The notes under the pieces are model-generated. The model worked only from the letters and a program-made list of their open reading frames with translations. It was not told the origin of the DNA and searched no databases. A stretch of 6,079 nucleotides of DNA from Alcaligenaceae bacterium (GTDB taxonomy: Bacteria > Pseudomonadota > Gammaproteobacteria > Burkholderiales > Burkholderiaceae_B): assembly GCA_012512545.1 (NCBI GenBank), contig JAAZDZ010000220.1, positions 1 through 6,079 of the forward strand, read 5' to 3'. The translations under genes were made by a program, and so were the position numbers. Positions 1 through 6,079 of the stretch are shown here, one piece after another; positions within the stretch are counted from its first letter, which is position 1; the number at the start of each line of letters is the position of its first letter.

Positions 1-1158
1 GCCTCGGCCATTGTCACCAATCGCGGCGGCCGCACCTGCCACGCCGCCATCATCGCGCGCGAACTCGGCATTCCCGCCGTGGTGGGCTGTTCCGATGCCA
101 CGGATGTCCTGAGCAATGGCCGTGAAGTCACGGTTTCCTGCGCAGAAGGCGACGAAGGCCGCATTTACGATGGCCTGATCGAAACCGAAATCGAAGAAGT
201 GCGCTGGGGCGAAATGCCCGACGTCGGCCTGAAGGTCATGATGAACGTCGGCAACCCGCAACTGGCGTTCGATTTCTCGCAGATCCCCAATGCGGGCGTG
301 GGCCTGGCGCGTCTGGAATTCATCATCAACAACAATATCGCCGTCCACCCCAAGGCGGTGCTTGATTACCCCAACGTCGATGCCGAGCTCAAGAACGCGG
401 TTGAGTCCGCTGCGCGCGGTTACGCCAGCCCGCGGGCTTTCTTCGTCGAAAAACTCGCCGAAGGCGTGGCCACCCTGGGCGCAGCGTTCTACCCCAAGCC
501 GGTCATCGTGCGCCTGTCCGATTTCAAATCCAACGAATACCGCAAGCTCATCGGCGGTTCGCGCTACGAGCCCGAGGAAGAAAACCCCATGCTGGGCTTC
601 CGCGGCGCATCGCGCTACATTTCCGACGACTTCGCCGAATGCTTCCGCATGGAATGCGAAGCACTCAAGAAAGTGCGCGATGAAATGGGCCTGACCAACG
701 TCGAAATCATGGTGCCCTTCGTGCGCACGGTCGATCAGGCGCGTCGCGTCATCGAACTGCTGGCCGAAAACGGCCTGGTGCGTGGCGAAAACGGCCTGCG
801 CATCATCATGATGTGCGAAGTGCCCTCCAACGCCATTCTGGCCGACGAGTTCCTGGAACACTTCGACGGCTTCTCCATCGGTTCCAACGACATGACCCAG
901 CTCACCCTGGGCCTGGACCGCGATTCCGGCATGGAACTGCTGGCCGCCGATTTCGACGAACGCGACGCCGCCGTGCAGTTCATGCTCAGCCGCGCCATCC
1001 AGGCTTGCCTGAAGGCAGGCAAGTACGTTGGCATCTGCGGCCAGGGCCCCAGCGATCACCTTGATCTCGCCCTGTGGCTGCGCGACGAAGGCATTCTGTC
1101 GATGTCGCTCAACCCCGACACCGTCGTCGATACCTGGCAGCGTCTGGCCCAAGCCTGA
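1..1158 (+). CDS. ppsA: Phosphoenolpyruvate synthase, C-terminal part (5' end outside window)
   Basis: Phosphoenolpyruvate synthase converts pyruvate, ATP and water to PEP, AMP and phosphate, a cytosolic gluconeogenic step. The reading frame is open from base 1, so the start lies outside; 385 residues are visible. The window opens in the swivelling phosphohistidine domain: the motif [14 protein letters not shown] holds the phosphorylated histidine (visible residue 14, bases 40-42). The PEP/pyruvate-binding TIM barrel follows, with GFRGASRY (199-206), MCEVPSN (271-277), SIGSNDMTQ (292-300) and GICGQGPSD, whose cysteine (residue 346, bases 1036-1038) is the expected catalytic acid. In E. coli PpsA (792 residues) the histidine is near position 421, so roughly 400 residues are missing on the left. 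All visible catalytic motifs are intact, so this looks like a working gene cut only by the window edge. A strong terminator follows within 20 bp. PPDK shares this architecture, but the wording of the motifs is that of PpsA. Confidence 0.97.
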   Translation, partial: ASAIVTNRGGRTCHAAIIARELGIPAVVGCSDATDVLSNGREVTVSCAEGDEGRIYDGLIETEIEEVRWGEMPDVGLKVMMNVGNPQLAFDFSQIPNAGVGLARLEFIINNNIAVHPKAVLDYPNVDAELKNAVESAARGYASPRAFFVEKLAEGVATLGAAFYPKPVIVRLSDFKSNEYRKLIGGSRYEPEEENPMLGFRGASRYISDDFAECFRMECEALKKVRDEMGLTNVEIMVPFVRTVDQARRVIELLAENGLVRGENGLRIIMMCEVPSNAILADEFLEHFDGFSIGSNDMTQLTLGLDRDSGMELLAADFDERDAAVQFMLSRAIQACLKAGKYVGICGQGPSDHLDLALWLRDEGILSMSLNPDTVVDTWQRLAQA

Positions 1159-1177
1159 TTCCGCCTGCGCTCATCGC

Positions 1178-1220
1178 AAACCGGCCCTGCGTCTTTCTGG
1201 CGCAGGGCCGGTTTTATATT
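1178..1220 (+). terminator. Rho-independent terminator of ppsA
   Basis: A perfect 14-bp inverted repeat (AAACCGGCCCTGCG at 1178-1191 and its complement at 1201-1214) encloses a 9-nt loop. It is followed by GGTTTTATATT, giving a T-rich tail on the + strand. It begins 20 bp after the ppsA stop codon. On the opposite strand only three T follow the stem, so it would be a poorer terminator for the convergent smpB, although it may still serve both genes. Confidence 0.93.
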
Positions 1221-1263
1221 CAGCTCTCGCCGTAAACGGCGTGGCTGGCGCTTTTGGGAGTGA

Positions 1264-1731
1264 TCAGTCGTTGCCGCGACGGTTGCGGGTGTCGTGTTTC
1301 AGCAAGCGTTCTTTTTCGCGCGCCCAGTCCTTGTCGCGGGCGGTATCCCGTTTGTCGTGCAGCTTCTTGCCGCGGCCCAGACCGAAATCAAGCTTGATGC
1401 GGCCATTGCGGTAATGCAGGTTGAGCGGCACCAGGGTGTAGCCGCGCTGTTCGGTCTTGCCAATGAGTTTTTTGATTTCTTCGGCATGCAGCAGCAGCTT
1501 GCGGGTGCGGGTGGCTTCCGGGCGGATATGGGTCGATGCGGTCGGCAAAGGGCTGATATGCATGCCGATGATGAAGATTTCGCCGTTGCGCACGATAATG
1601 TAGCTTTCCTTGAGCTGGACGTGACCGGCGCGGATGGCTTTCACTTCCCACCCTTCCAGCACGAGCCCGGCTTCAAACCGTTCTTCGATGAAATAGTCGT
1701 GCGTGGCTTTGCGGTTATCAACGATGCTCAT
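1264..1731 (-). CDS. smpB: SsrA-binding protein SmpB (tmRNA trans-translation factor)
   Basis: SmpB binds tmRNA (SsrA) and brings it to ribosomes stalled on broken mRNA, so that the incomplete protein is tagged for degradation and the ribosome is released. The 155-residue product has the usual length (E. coli 160). It begins [17 protein letters not shown] and continues with [15 protein letters not shown], the conserved OB-fold core. It then has [20 protein letters not shown] and ends in a basic, arginine/lysine-rich tail that in the family folds into a helix in the ribosomal decoding centre. The frame stays open 31 codons further upstream to base 1824, but that extension runs into ratA and matches nothing in SmpB. 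The ATG at 1731 gives the family N-terminus, with a weak TAAGA element upstream. It converges with ppsA and diverges from ratA. No ssrA gene is visible in the window. Confidence 0.97.
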   Translation of the reverse strand: MSIVDNRKATHDYFIEERFEAGLVLEGWEVKAIRAGHVQLKESYIIVRNGEIFIIGMHISPLPTASTHIRPEATRTRKLLLHAEEIKKLIGKTEQRGYTLVPLNLHYRNGRIKLDFGLGRGKKLHDKRDTARDKDWAREKERLLKHDTRNRRGND

Positions 1732-1790
1732 GAACTTGTATCTTACAGGCGCTAAAATCAGAACATTCCATTCTATCCCAACCCATATCG
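1732..1790. promoter_or_regulatory. Divergent smpB / ratA intergenic region with candidate -10 elements
   Basis: These 59 bp must hold or border the start signals for both divergent genes. On the + strand TAAAAT (1753-1758) is a plausible -10 box for ratA. On the - strand TAGAAT (1775-1770) is a plausible -10 box for smpB. Neither has a recognisable -35 at 16-18 bp, so both are weak predictions. The only statement that is firm is that the gap is too small for two fully separate promoters, so their elements probably overlap. Confidence 0.35.
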
Positions 1791-2225
1791 ATGCACACTG
1801 TACAGCGTTCCGTTCTTGTCCCATACAGCAACAAACAGATGTTCGATCTGGTGGCTGATGTCGCCCGTTACCCGGAATTCATGCCCTGGTGTGGCGGCTC
1901 CGAGGTTCACAGGCACGACGAACAGGGCATGGAAGCTTCTGTCACCATCAGCATAGCGGGCCTGAAGCAGACATTCACCACCCGCAACGAACACGACTAC
2001 CCCGGGCTGATCACCATCCACCTGGTGGATGGGCCGTTTTCCGAGCTGACCGGCACCTGGGAATTCAGCGCGCTGGCTGAAGACGCCTGCAAAGTGGTCT
2101 ATACCATGCGCTATGCGTTTTCCAGCCGCACGCTCGAAACCGTGGTGGGGCCGATTTTCAATCGCATCGCCACCTCCTTCATTGATTCCTTCACCCAGCG
2201 GGCGCAGGCAGTCTATGGAGAATAA
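1791..2225 (+). CDS. ratA: RatA / COQ10-type START (SRPBCC) family protein
   Basis: This 144-residue protein belongs to the polyketide cyclase/START family that includes bacterial RatA and mitochondrial Coq10. E. coli RatA has been reported to block joining of ribosomal subunits. Coq10 homologues bind ubiquinone and help its delivery in respiration, and which role applies here cannot be told from sequence. The N-terminus [12 protein letters not shown], then [18 protein letters not shown] (residues 17-34), is the family hallmark. The C-terminal half carries [20 protein letters not shown], the long helix that closes the lipid-binding groove. Length is normal and no key segment is missing. No Shine-Dalgarno-like sequence precedes the ATG, but the next ATG (codon 17) would remove the first strand, so 1791 is kept. 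Its end overlaps rnfH by 11 nt. Confidence 0.93.
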   Translation: MHTVQRSVLVPYSNKQMFDLVADVARYPEFMPWCGGSEVHRHDEQGMEASVTISIAGLKQTFTTRNEHDYPGLITIHLVDGPFSELTGTWEFSALAEDACKVVYTMRYAFSSRTLETVVGPIFNRIATSFIDSFTQRAQAVYGE

Positions 2226-2526
2226 GGCGGCTGGCACCCTGAGGGTGGAAGTCATTTACGCACGCCCTGGCAACATCTGGCGGCGTGAGGTCGAATTACC
2301 ATCTGGAGCAACAGCATTGCAGGCGCTGCAGGCCAGCGGCCTGTTGGCCAGCCACCCCGACTTCCATCCGGGTTCTGAGCCGCCTCTGGGCGTCTATGGC
2401 CGTACTGGCGCTCCGCACCAGCCGTTGCAGGCGGGCGACCGCGTCGAAGTCTACCGGCCCCTGGTGTTCGACCCCATGGAATCGCGCCGGCGGCGCCAGC
2501 GTCACCGTCAGCGCCGGAAGTCCTGA
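2215..2526 (+). CDS. rnfH: RnfH family protein (UPF0125, ubiquitin-like fold)
   Basis: This is a 103-residue member of the RnfH/UPF0125 family, small beta-grasp (ubiquitin-like) proteins of unclear function that are encoded next to ratA in many Proteobacteria. The name comes from occasional linkage to rnf electron-transport genes, none of which is seen here. Family wording is clear: LRVEVIYARPGNIWRREVEL at the start, a middle segment with LGVYGR, then GDRVEVYRPLVFDPMESRRRR and a very basic tail ending QRHRQRRKS. The ATG at 2215 gives the family N-terminus; the frame is open upstream, but that part is only the shifted reading of ratA. The start lies inside ratA (11-nt overlap), which implies translational coupling. 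RatA-RnfH was once proposed as a toxin-antitoxin pair, but RnfH is not known to neutralise RatA. Confidence 0.9.
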   Translation: MENKAAGTLRVEVIYARPGNIWRREVELPSGATALQALQASGLLASHPDFHPGSEPPLGVYGRTGAPHQPLQAGDRVEVYRPLVFDPMESRRRRQRHRQRRKS

Positions 2527-2548
2527 CAACATTGTCGGGAACATGACA
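2524..2548. promoter_or_regulatory. Candidate operator: spaced TGACA repeats and short palindrome
   Basis: TGACA occurs at 2524-2528 and again at 2544-2548, with starts exactly 20 bp apart (about two helical turns). Between them GACAA-CA-TTGTC (2525-2536) forms a 5-bp dyad. It lies at the rnfH stop codon, about 95 bp before the valine operon start, where a regulator of that operon could bind. The elements are short and may be chance; no regulator gene is present in the window. Confidence 0.25.
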
Positions 2549-2642
2549 GCCGGCGGGGAGCAGAGCGCGTTAAGGTGTGTAGCATCAGGCAACAGATAAA
2601 AAAAATCAGCAGTCAAAACAACGATCTTAAGGAGACACCAGC
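2527..2642 (+). promoter_or_regulatory. Leader of the valine-catabolism operon with strong RBS
   Basis: This is the largest gap between genes on the + strand (116 bp), and the change from housekeeping to catabolic genes suggests that a promoter lies here. The only clear signal is the ribosome binding site TAAGGAG (2628-2634), 8 nt before the ATG at 2643. An A8 tract occurs at 2598-2605 and a possible -10 (TAGCAT, 2580-2585) precedes it without a convincing -35. I see no hairpin with a T tract that would terminate rnfH, so readthrough from ratA-rnfH is possible. Confidence 0.5.
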
Positions 2643-3797
2643 ATGGATTTTCGTCTGAACGACGAGCAGCTTGCCTTTGCAGAGGCTGCACGCGAGTTCG
2701 CACTCGGCGAGTTGGCGCCCAATGCCGCGCATTGGGACGCCGAATCGATCTTCCCGCGAGAAACCTTCCAGCGCGCCGGCGCCTTGGGTTTTTGCGCCAT
2801 GTACGCGCCAGAATCCATTGGCGGCCTGGGCCTGCCCCGGCTTGATGCCACCCTGGTCTTTGAAGAAATGGCCGCGTGGGATCCTTCCACCACCGCTTTT
2901 CTCACCATTCACAATATGGCGACCTGGATGGTCGGCACCTGGGGGACTGAAAGCGTTCGCGAACACTGGGGGCCGTTGTTGTCCTCGGGCGAGAAACTCG
3001 CTTCCTACTGCCTGACCGAACCCAATGCCGGTTCTGACGCGGGCTCGCTGCAGACCCGCGCCGAGCGACGCGGCGCCGGTTATGTGCTGAATGGTTCCAA
3101 AGCCTTTATTTCCGGCGGTGGCGATACCGATCTTCTGGTGGTCATGGCCCGCACCGGCGATGCCGGGCCGCGCGGCGTTTCCGCTTTCGTTGTGCCTGCC
3201 GATGCCCCCGGCATCACCTACGGGCGCAAGGAAGACAAAATGGGCTGGAACAGCCAGTCCACCCGGCCCATTACCTTCGAAAATGTCGAGGTGCCCGCTG
3301 AAAACCTGCTGGGCGAGGAAGGGCAGGGCTTTGTGTTCGCCATGAAAGGGCTGGATGGCGGACGCATCAATATCGCCACCTGCTCAGTCGGCGCTGCGCA
3401 AGGCGCTTACGACGCAGCCAGGCAGTACATGCAGGAACGCGAACAGTTCTCACGACCCCTGGCGTCCTTCCAGGCGCTGCAGTTCAAGCTGGCCGACATG
3501 CTGACCAGCATCGTCGCTTCGCGGCAGATGGTCAGGCTGGCCGCCAGCATGCTGGATACCCAGAACTCTCAAGCCAGCGTATATTGCGCCATGGCAAAGC
3601 GTCTGGCGACCGACCTCGGATTTCAAGTGTGTCTGGATGCCCAGCAATTGCATGGCGGGTATGGCTACCTCAAGGATTACCCGCTGGAACGCCTGGTGCG
3701 CGATACACGCGTACACCAGATACTGGAAGGAACCAACGAGATCATGCGCGTCATCATTGCGCGCCAGGTCCTGGATAACGGAGTAGACATAAGATGA
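2643..3797 (+). CDS. Acyl-CoA dehydrogenase, isobutyryl-CoA dehydrogenase type
   Basis: This FAD enzyme of 384 residues probably oxidises isobutyryl-CoA to methacrylyl-CoA in valine breakdown, passing electrons to electron-transfer flavoprotein. The acyl-CoA dehydrogenase layout is complete. The N-terminal helical domain is followed by the signature YCLTEPNAGSDAGS, then the beta domain with NGSKAFISGGG and KMGWNSQSTRP. The C-terminal helical domain has GGRINIATCSVGAA, QLHGGYGYLKDYPLERLVRD and HQILEGTNEIMR. The glutamate of LEGTNE (residue 362) sits where the catalytic base of this family lies. These segments closely resemble human ACAD8 (isobutyryl-CoA dehydrogenase) as I recall its sequence, and the next two genes act in the same pathway. 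A short/branched-chain or 2-methylacyl-CoA specificity cannot be excluded. The start is fixed by TAAGGAG 8 nt upstream. Its stop overlaps the next start (ATGA). Confidence 0.92.
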   Translation: MDFRLNDEQLAFAEAAREFALGELAPNAAHWDAESIFPRETFQRAGALGFCAMYAPESIGGLGLPRLDATLVFEEMAAWDPSTTAFLTIHNMATWMVGTWGTESVREHWGPLLSSGEKLASYCLTEPNAGSDAGSLQTRAERRGAGYVLNGSKAFISGGGDTDLLVVMARTGDAGPRGVSAFVVPADAPGITYGRKEDKMGWNSQSTRPITFENVEVPAENLLGEEGQGFVFAMKGLDGGRINIATCSVGAAQGAYDAARQYMQEREQFSRPLASFQALQFKLADMLTSIVASRQMVRLAASMLDTQNSQASVYCAMAKRLATDLGFQVCLDAQQLHGGYGYLKDYPLERLVRDTRVHQILEGTNEIMRVIIARQVLDNGVDIR

Positions 3798-4930
3798 TGA
3801 ACGATGCGGATTCGGTGCTTTTCGAGGTTTTAACCACAGGCCGACTGCAAGTGGGGGTTGCCACGCTTAACCGCCCACGCACGCTGAACGGGCTGTCGCT
3901 GCCCATGTGCGAGCTGCTGTACGACAAACTGATGGCCTGGGCCAACGACCCTTCCATCGCTTTCGTGATCCTGACCGGCGCGGGCGAAAAAGCCTTCTGC
4001 GCCGGGGGCGATCTGCACGGCATTTACGATTCCATCCTGAACAACGAAACCGGCAATGCCTGGGACAACCCCTATACGCGCCGTTTCTTTGATATTGAAT
4101 ACCGGCTTGATTACCTGATCCACGACTACCCCAAGCCCGTCCTGTGCTGGGGCAATGGCATTGTCATGGGCGGGGGCGTCGGCCTCATGGCCGGGGCCAG
4201 CCACCGGGTCGTGAGCGAAACCACGCGCTTTGCCATGCCGGAAATCACCATCGGTCTGTTTCCCGATGTCGGCGGCACCTGGCTGCTGTCGCGCCTGCCG
4301 GGCGGCGTCGGCCGCTTTCTGGCCCTGACAGGCGCACAACTGGGCGCGGCCGATTGCCTGTTCCTGGGGCTGGCCGATCACGCGCTTGAATCGGCCCACT
4401 GGCCTGAATTTATTGCCGCTGTGCAAAAAGCCGCATGGCATGACGAAGCCGATGAGAACGCCATCACACTGGAACATCTTCTGAAATCCATGGCCATGCC
4501 CATTGAAGGCGCGGGGCCATTGCGGCAGAACTACGATGCCATCCGCCACGCCTGCGATGGCGGAGATTTCCACGCCATCTGCAATGCCATCGCGCGTTTC
4601 GCCAACCATTCCGACCCCTGGCTGCAAAAGGCCGCCGCTACCTTCGCTGCCGGCTCGCCCGGTTCGGCACGGCTGTCTTTCACATTGCTTGAACGGGCCC
4701 GGCTGCTGTCGCTGGCCGATGTTTTCAGGCAGGAATACATCGTTTCGCTGCAATGCGGCGTGCAGGGCGATCTCCAGGAAGGCATACGCGCGCTGCTGAT
4801 CGACAAAGACCGCCAGCCGCGCTGGAACCCCGCTACGCTGCAAGACGCGACCACAGTGTGGGTGGAGCGCTTCTTTGAAGAGCCCTGGCCGGTTGGCAAC
4901 GAGCACCCGCTGGCCGATCTCGGAAGCTGA
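3794..4930 (+). CDS. 3-hydroxyisobutyryl-CoA hydrolase (enoyl-CoA hydratase/isomerase family)
   Basis: This 378-residue protein probably cleaves 3-hydroxyisobutyryl-CoA to free 3-hydroxyisobutyrate, the step that frees the substrate of the downstream mmsB product. It has the crotonase fold: GAGEKAFCAGGDL (63-74) and GIVMGGGVGL (122-131) form the oxyanion hole. In MPEITIGLFPDVGG, E150 and D158 lie eight residues apart, as do the catalytic Glu169 and Asp177 I recall for human HIBCH. Length (about 380 against about 260 for plain hydratases) and a long C-terminal region also favour the hydrolase (ECH_2) subfamily. Two ATG codons stand in tandem (3794 and 3797). The first overlaps the preceding stop and is 10 nt from a GGAG, so it is preferred. 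Automatic pipelines often label such proteins enoyl-CoA hydratase, and an additional hydratase activity cannot be judged from sequence. Confidence 0.88.
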   Translation: MMNDADSVLFEVLTTGRLQVGVATLNRPRTLNGLSLPMCELLYDKLMAWANDPSIAFVILTGAGEKAFCAGGDLHGIYDSILNNETGNAWDNPYTRRFFDIEYRLDYLIHDYPKPVLCWGNGIVMGGGVGLMAGASHRVVSETTRFAMPEITIGLFPDVGGTWLLSRLPGGVGRFLALTGAQLGAADCLFLGLADHALESAHWPEFIAAVQKAAWHDEADENAITLEHLLKSMAMPIEGAGPLRQNYDAIRHACDGGDFHAICNAIARFANHSDPWLQKAAATFAAGSPGSARLSFTLLERARLLSLADVFRQEYIVSLQCGVQGDLQEGIRALLIDKDRQPRWNPATLQDATTVWVERFFEEPWPVGNEHPLADLGS

Positions 4931-4962
4931 CTGAACCAACACCCACAACAATGGAGACAACA

Positions 4963-5853
4963 ATGAGTCGTATCGCTTTTATCGGCCTGGGAAACATGGG
5001 CGGACCCATGGCGCACAACCTGCTGAAAGCCGGTCATGAACTGACCGTCTTCGATCTCGTGCCAGCCGCAGTGCAGGGTCTGGTGGATGCGGGCGCCCGC
5101 AGCGCAGCCTCGGCGCAACAATGCGTGGAGAATGCTGAAGTCGTCATATCCATGCTGCCGGCCAGCCGTCATGTCGAAGGTCTGTATCTGGGCAGCGATG
5201 GTCTGCTGGCCAAGATCGCCGCCAACACGCTGGTGATCGAATGCAGCACGATTGCCCCGGAATCGGCCCGCAAAGTGGCGGCTGCTGCCCAGGAAGCAGG
5301 CATCCGCATGATAGACGCCCCGGTGTCGGGCGGCACAGGCGGAGCCGTGGCCGGCACCCTGACTTTCATCGTCGGGGGCGCCGCCGCCGATCTCGCATCG
5401 GCCCGGCCCTATCTGGAAAAAATGGGCCACAACATCTTCCATGCCGGTGACTCGGGCGCCGGGCAGGTCGCCAAAATCTGCAACAACATGCTGCTTGGCA
5501 TTCTCATGGCAGGCACTTCCGAAGCGCTGGCGCTGGGCACGGCCAACGGTCTTGACCCCAAGGTGCTGTCGGACATCATCGCCAAAAGCTCGGGCCGCAA
5601 CTGGGCAACTGAGCTCTACAACCCGTGGCCGGGCGTCATGCCTGATGTACCCGCATCCAAAAACTATGCGGGTGGCTTTGGCGTAGATCTCATGCTGAAA
5701 GACCTCGGCCTGGCAGCCGAAGCGGCCCTGCATGCCGGAGCTTCCACGCCATTGGGCGAACTGGCCCGTAACCTGTACTCATTGCACAGTGCGGGTGGCA
5801 GCGGCGGCCTTGATTTTTCCAGCATCGTAAAGCTGTATGAAGGCAAGAAGTAA
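4963..5853 (+). CDS. mmsB: 3-hydroxyisobutyrate dehydrogenase
   Basis: This enzyme oxidises 3-hydroxyisobutyrate to methylmalonate semialdehyde with NAD+ in valine catabolism. The 296-residue protein has the beta-hydroxyacid dehydrogenase plan. The Rossmann motif FIGLGNMGGPMAHNLLKAGH (6-25) is followed by DAPVSGGTGGAVAGTL (118-132), the substrate-binding loop. GAGQVAKICNN (165-175) contains the catalytic lysine K171 and N175, and KDLGLA lies at 246-251. An upstream in-frame ATG at 4951 would add four residues, but GGAG at 4953-4956 is well placed for the ATG at 4963 and the family begins M-x-x-I-x-F-I-G-L-G, so 4963 is chosen. It lies 32 nt after the hydrolase gene with no terminator between, hence the same operon. 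The related tartronate semialdehyde reductases share the fold, but the neighbours and the SGGTGGA and NYAGGFGVDLMLKDL segments favour MmsB. Confidence 0.94.
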   Translation: MSRIAFIGLGNMGGPMAHNLLKAGHELTVFDLVPAAVQGLVDAGARSAASAQQCVENAEVVISMLPASRHVEGLYLGSDGLLAKIAANTLVIECSTIAPESARKVAAAAQEAGIRMIDAPVSGGTGGAVAGTLTFIVGGAAADLASARPYLEKMGHNIFHAGDSGAGQVAKICNNMLLGILMAGTSEALALGTANGLDPKVLSDIIAKSSGRNWATELYNPWPGVMPDVPASKNYAGGFGVDLMLKDLGLAAEAALHAGASTPLGELARNLYSLHSAGGSGGLDFSSIVKLYEGKK

Positions 5854-5871
5854 GGCCGCCTTTCGTATTGC

Positions 5872-6079
5872 TTATTGCGCTTCGCCTGGTTCCAGGGAAT
5901 AGGGCAGGGGCTGAAGCGCGATGGCCGGGCCTTCAGCCGACACCGCGCGGAAATCAACCTGGCCGACATCGTTCAGGTTGATTTCCATGAACAGGTGCCA
6001 GGTGGTTTCCTGTCCGGGGCCTGCCTGCACGCCTGCAGCGTTGATAATGCGCCCGGCGGGCGAGCCAGGCCGCCCGGCA
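5872..6079 (-). CDS. Unidentified protein, C-terminal fragment (start outside window)
   Basis: A - strand frame is open from the right edge to a TAA at 5874-5872, giving 68 visible residues. It contains PAGRIINAAGVQAGPGQETT, then WHLFMEINLNDVGQVDFRAV, and ends PLPYSLEPGEAQ. The alternating hydrophobic pattern after the tryptophan suggests beta strands, followed by a proline/glycine-rich end. I do not recognise a family. Support for it being real is that it is open to the edge, fills space that would otherwise be empty, and stops 18 bp from the convergent mmsB stop, a common arrangement. The sequence is too short to assign a function or localisation. A perfect 13-bp inverted repeat lies within it. 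Confidence 0.6.
   Translation of the reverse strand, partial: AGRPGSPAGRIINAAGVQAGPGQETTWHLFMEINLNDVGQVDFRAVSAEGPAIALQPLPYSLEPGEAQ
5949..5986. repeat. Perfect 13-bp inverted repeat
   Basis: GGAAATCAACCTG (5949-5961) and its exact complement CAGGTTGATTTCC (5974-5986) flank a 12-nt spacer. The repeat lies about 95 bp past the mmsB stop and inside the unidentified - strand reading frame. It could fold as a hairpin in RNA from either strand. No T tract follows on either side, so it is not a typical intrinsic terminator. Confidence 0.9.

Noticed and set aside
765..798. Direct repeat of CGAAAACGGCCTG (765-777 and 786-798) in ppsA
   Set aside because: It encodes two ENGL units seven codons apart in a segment where, as I recall, PpsA homologues have similar wording, so it reflects protein sequence rather than a DNA element.
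1228..1241. Short hairpin CGCCG-TAAA-CGGCG just past the smpB stop
   Set aside because: Only 5 bp of stem and no T tract on the smpB transcript; too weak to call a terminator.
1294..1755. Open frame of 153 codons on the + strand opposite smpB
   Set aside because: SmpB on the other strand matches its family over the full length; this frame is its shadow.
1732..1824. Upstream 31-codon extension of smpB
   Set aside because: It would overlap ratA, and the SmpB family N-terminus begins at the ATG at 1731.
1791..2526. ratA-rnfH as a toxin-antitoxin system
   Set aside because: The pair was once proposed as such, but the cluster is a conserved housekeeping arrangement and RnfH is not established as an antitoxin.
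3830..4963. Long open frame of 377 codons on the - strand opposite the hydrolase gene
   Set aside because: It is a mirror frame typical of GC-rich coding DNA; the + strand protein has clear crotonase motifs and the antisense translation resembles no known family.
4531..5733. Open frame of 400 codons on the - strand spanning the hydrolase end and mmsB
   Set aside because: It crosses two well-supported + strand genes, has no recognisable motif, and is explained by codon bias.

Overview
The window reads as an ordinary chromosomal segment of a GC-rich betaproteobacterium. Its protein sequences and the smpB / ratA-rnfH arrangement fit Burkholderiales, perhaps Alcaligenaceae. That assignment is an inference from sequence style and gene order, not from a search. 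Coding density is high: six genes are complete or nearly so, two are cut by the window edges, and no gap reaches 300 bp. I see no mobile element, RNA gene, CRISPR array or phage gene.

Left part (1-1220): the C-terminal half of phosphoenolpyruvate synthase (ppsA, + strand) enters from the left edge. It ends in a strong intrinsic terminator made of a perfect 14-bp stem and a T tract. Middle (1264-2526): smpB (tmRNA-binding protein, - strand) converges on ppsA. It diverges across 59 bp from ratA and rnfH, which overlap by 11 nt and are probably translationally coupled. The smpB-divergent-ratA-rnfH layout is a known conserved cluster in Proteobacteria.

Right part (2643-5853): after a 116-bp gap with repeat elements and a good ribosome binding site lies a compact three-gene valine-catabolism unit. 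It holds an isobutyryl-CoA dehydrogenase-like acyl-CoA dehydrogenase, a 3-hydroxyisobutyryl-CoA hydrolase-like enzyme (4-nt overlap) and 3-hydroxyisobutyrate dehydrogenase (mmsB, 32-nt gap). Together they would take isobutyryl-CoA through methacrylyl-CoA, 3-hydroxyisobutyryl-CoA and 3-hydroxyisobutyrate to methylmalonate semialdehyde. The dedicated hydratase for the second step and MmsA for the last step are not in the window.

Right edge (5872-6079): the 3' end of an unidentified gene on the - strand converges on mmsB. Inside it lies a perfect 13-bp inverted repeat (5949-5961 / 5974-5986), which is the least explained piece of structure here. I found no convincing evidence of a wholly new system. 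The most useful leads are that inverted repeat, the repeat elements upstream of the valine operon, the missing hydratase, and ratA's lack of a Shine-Dalgarno sequence.
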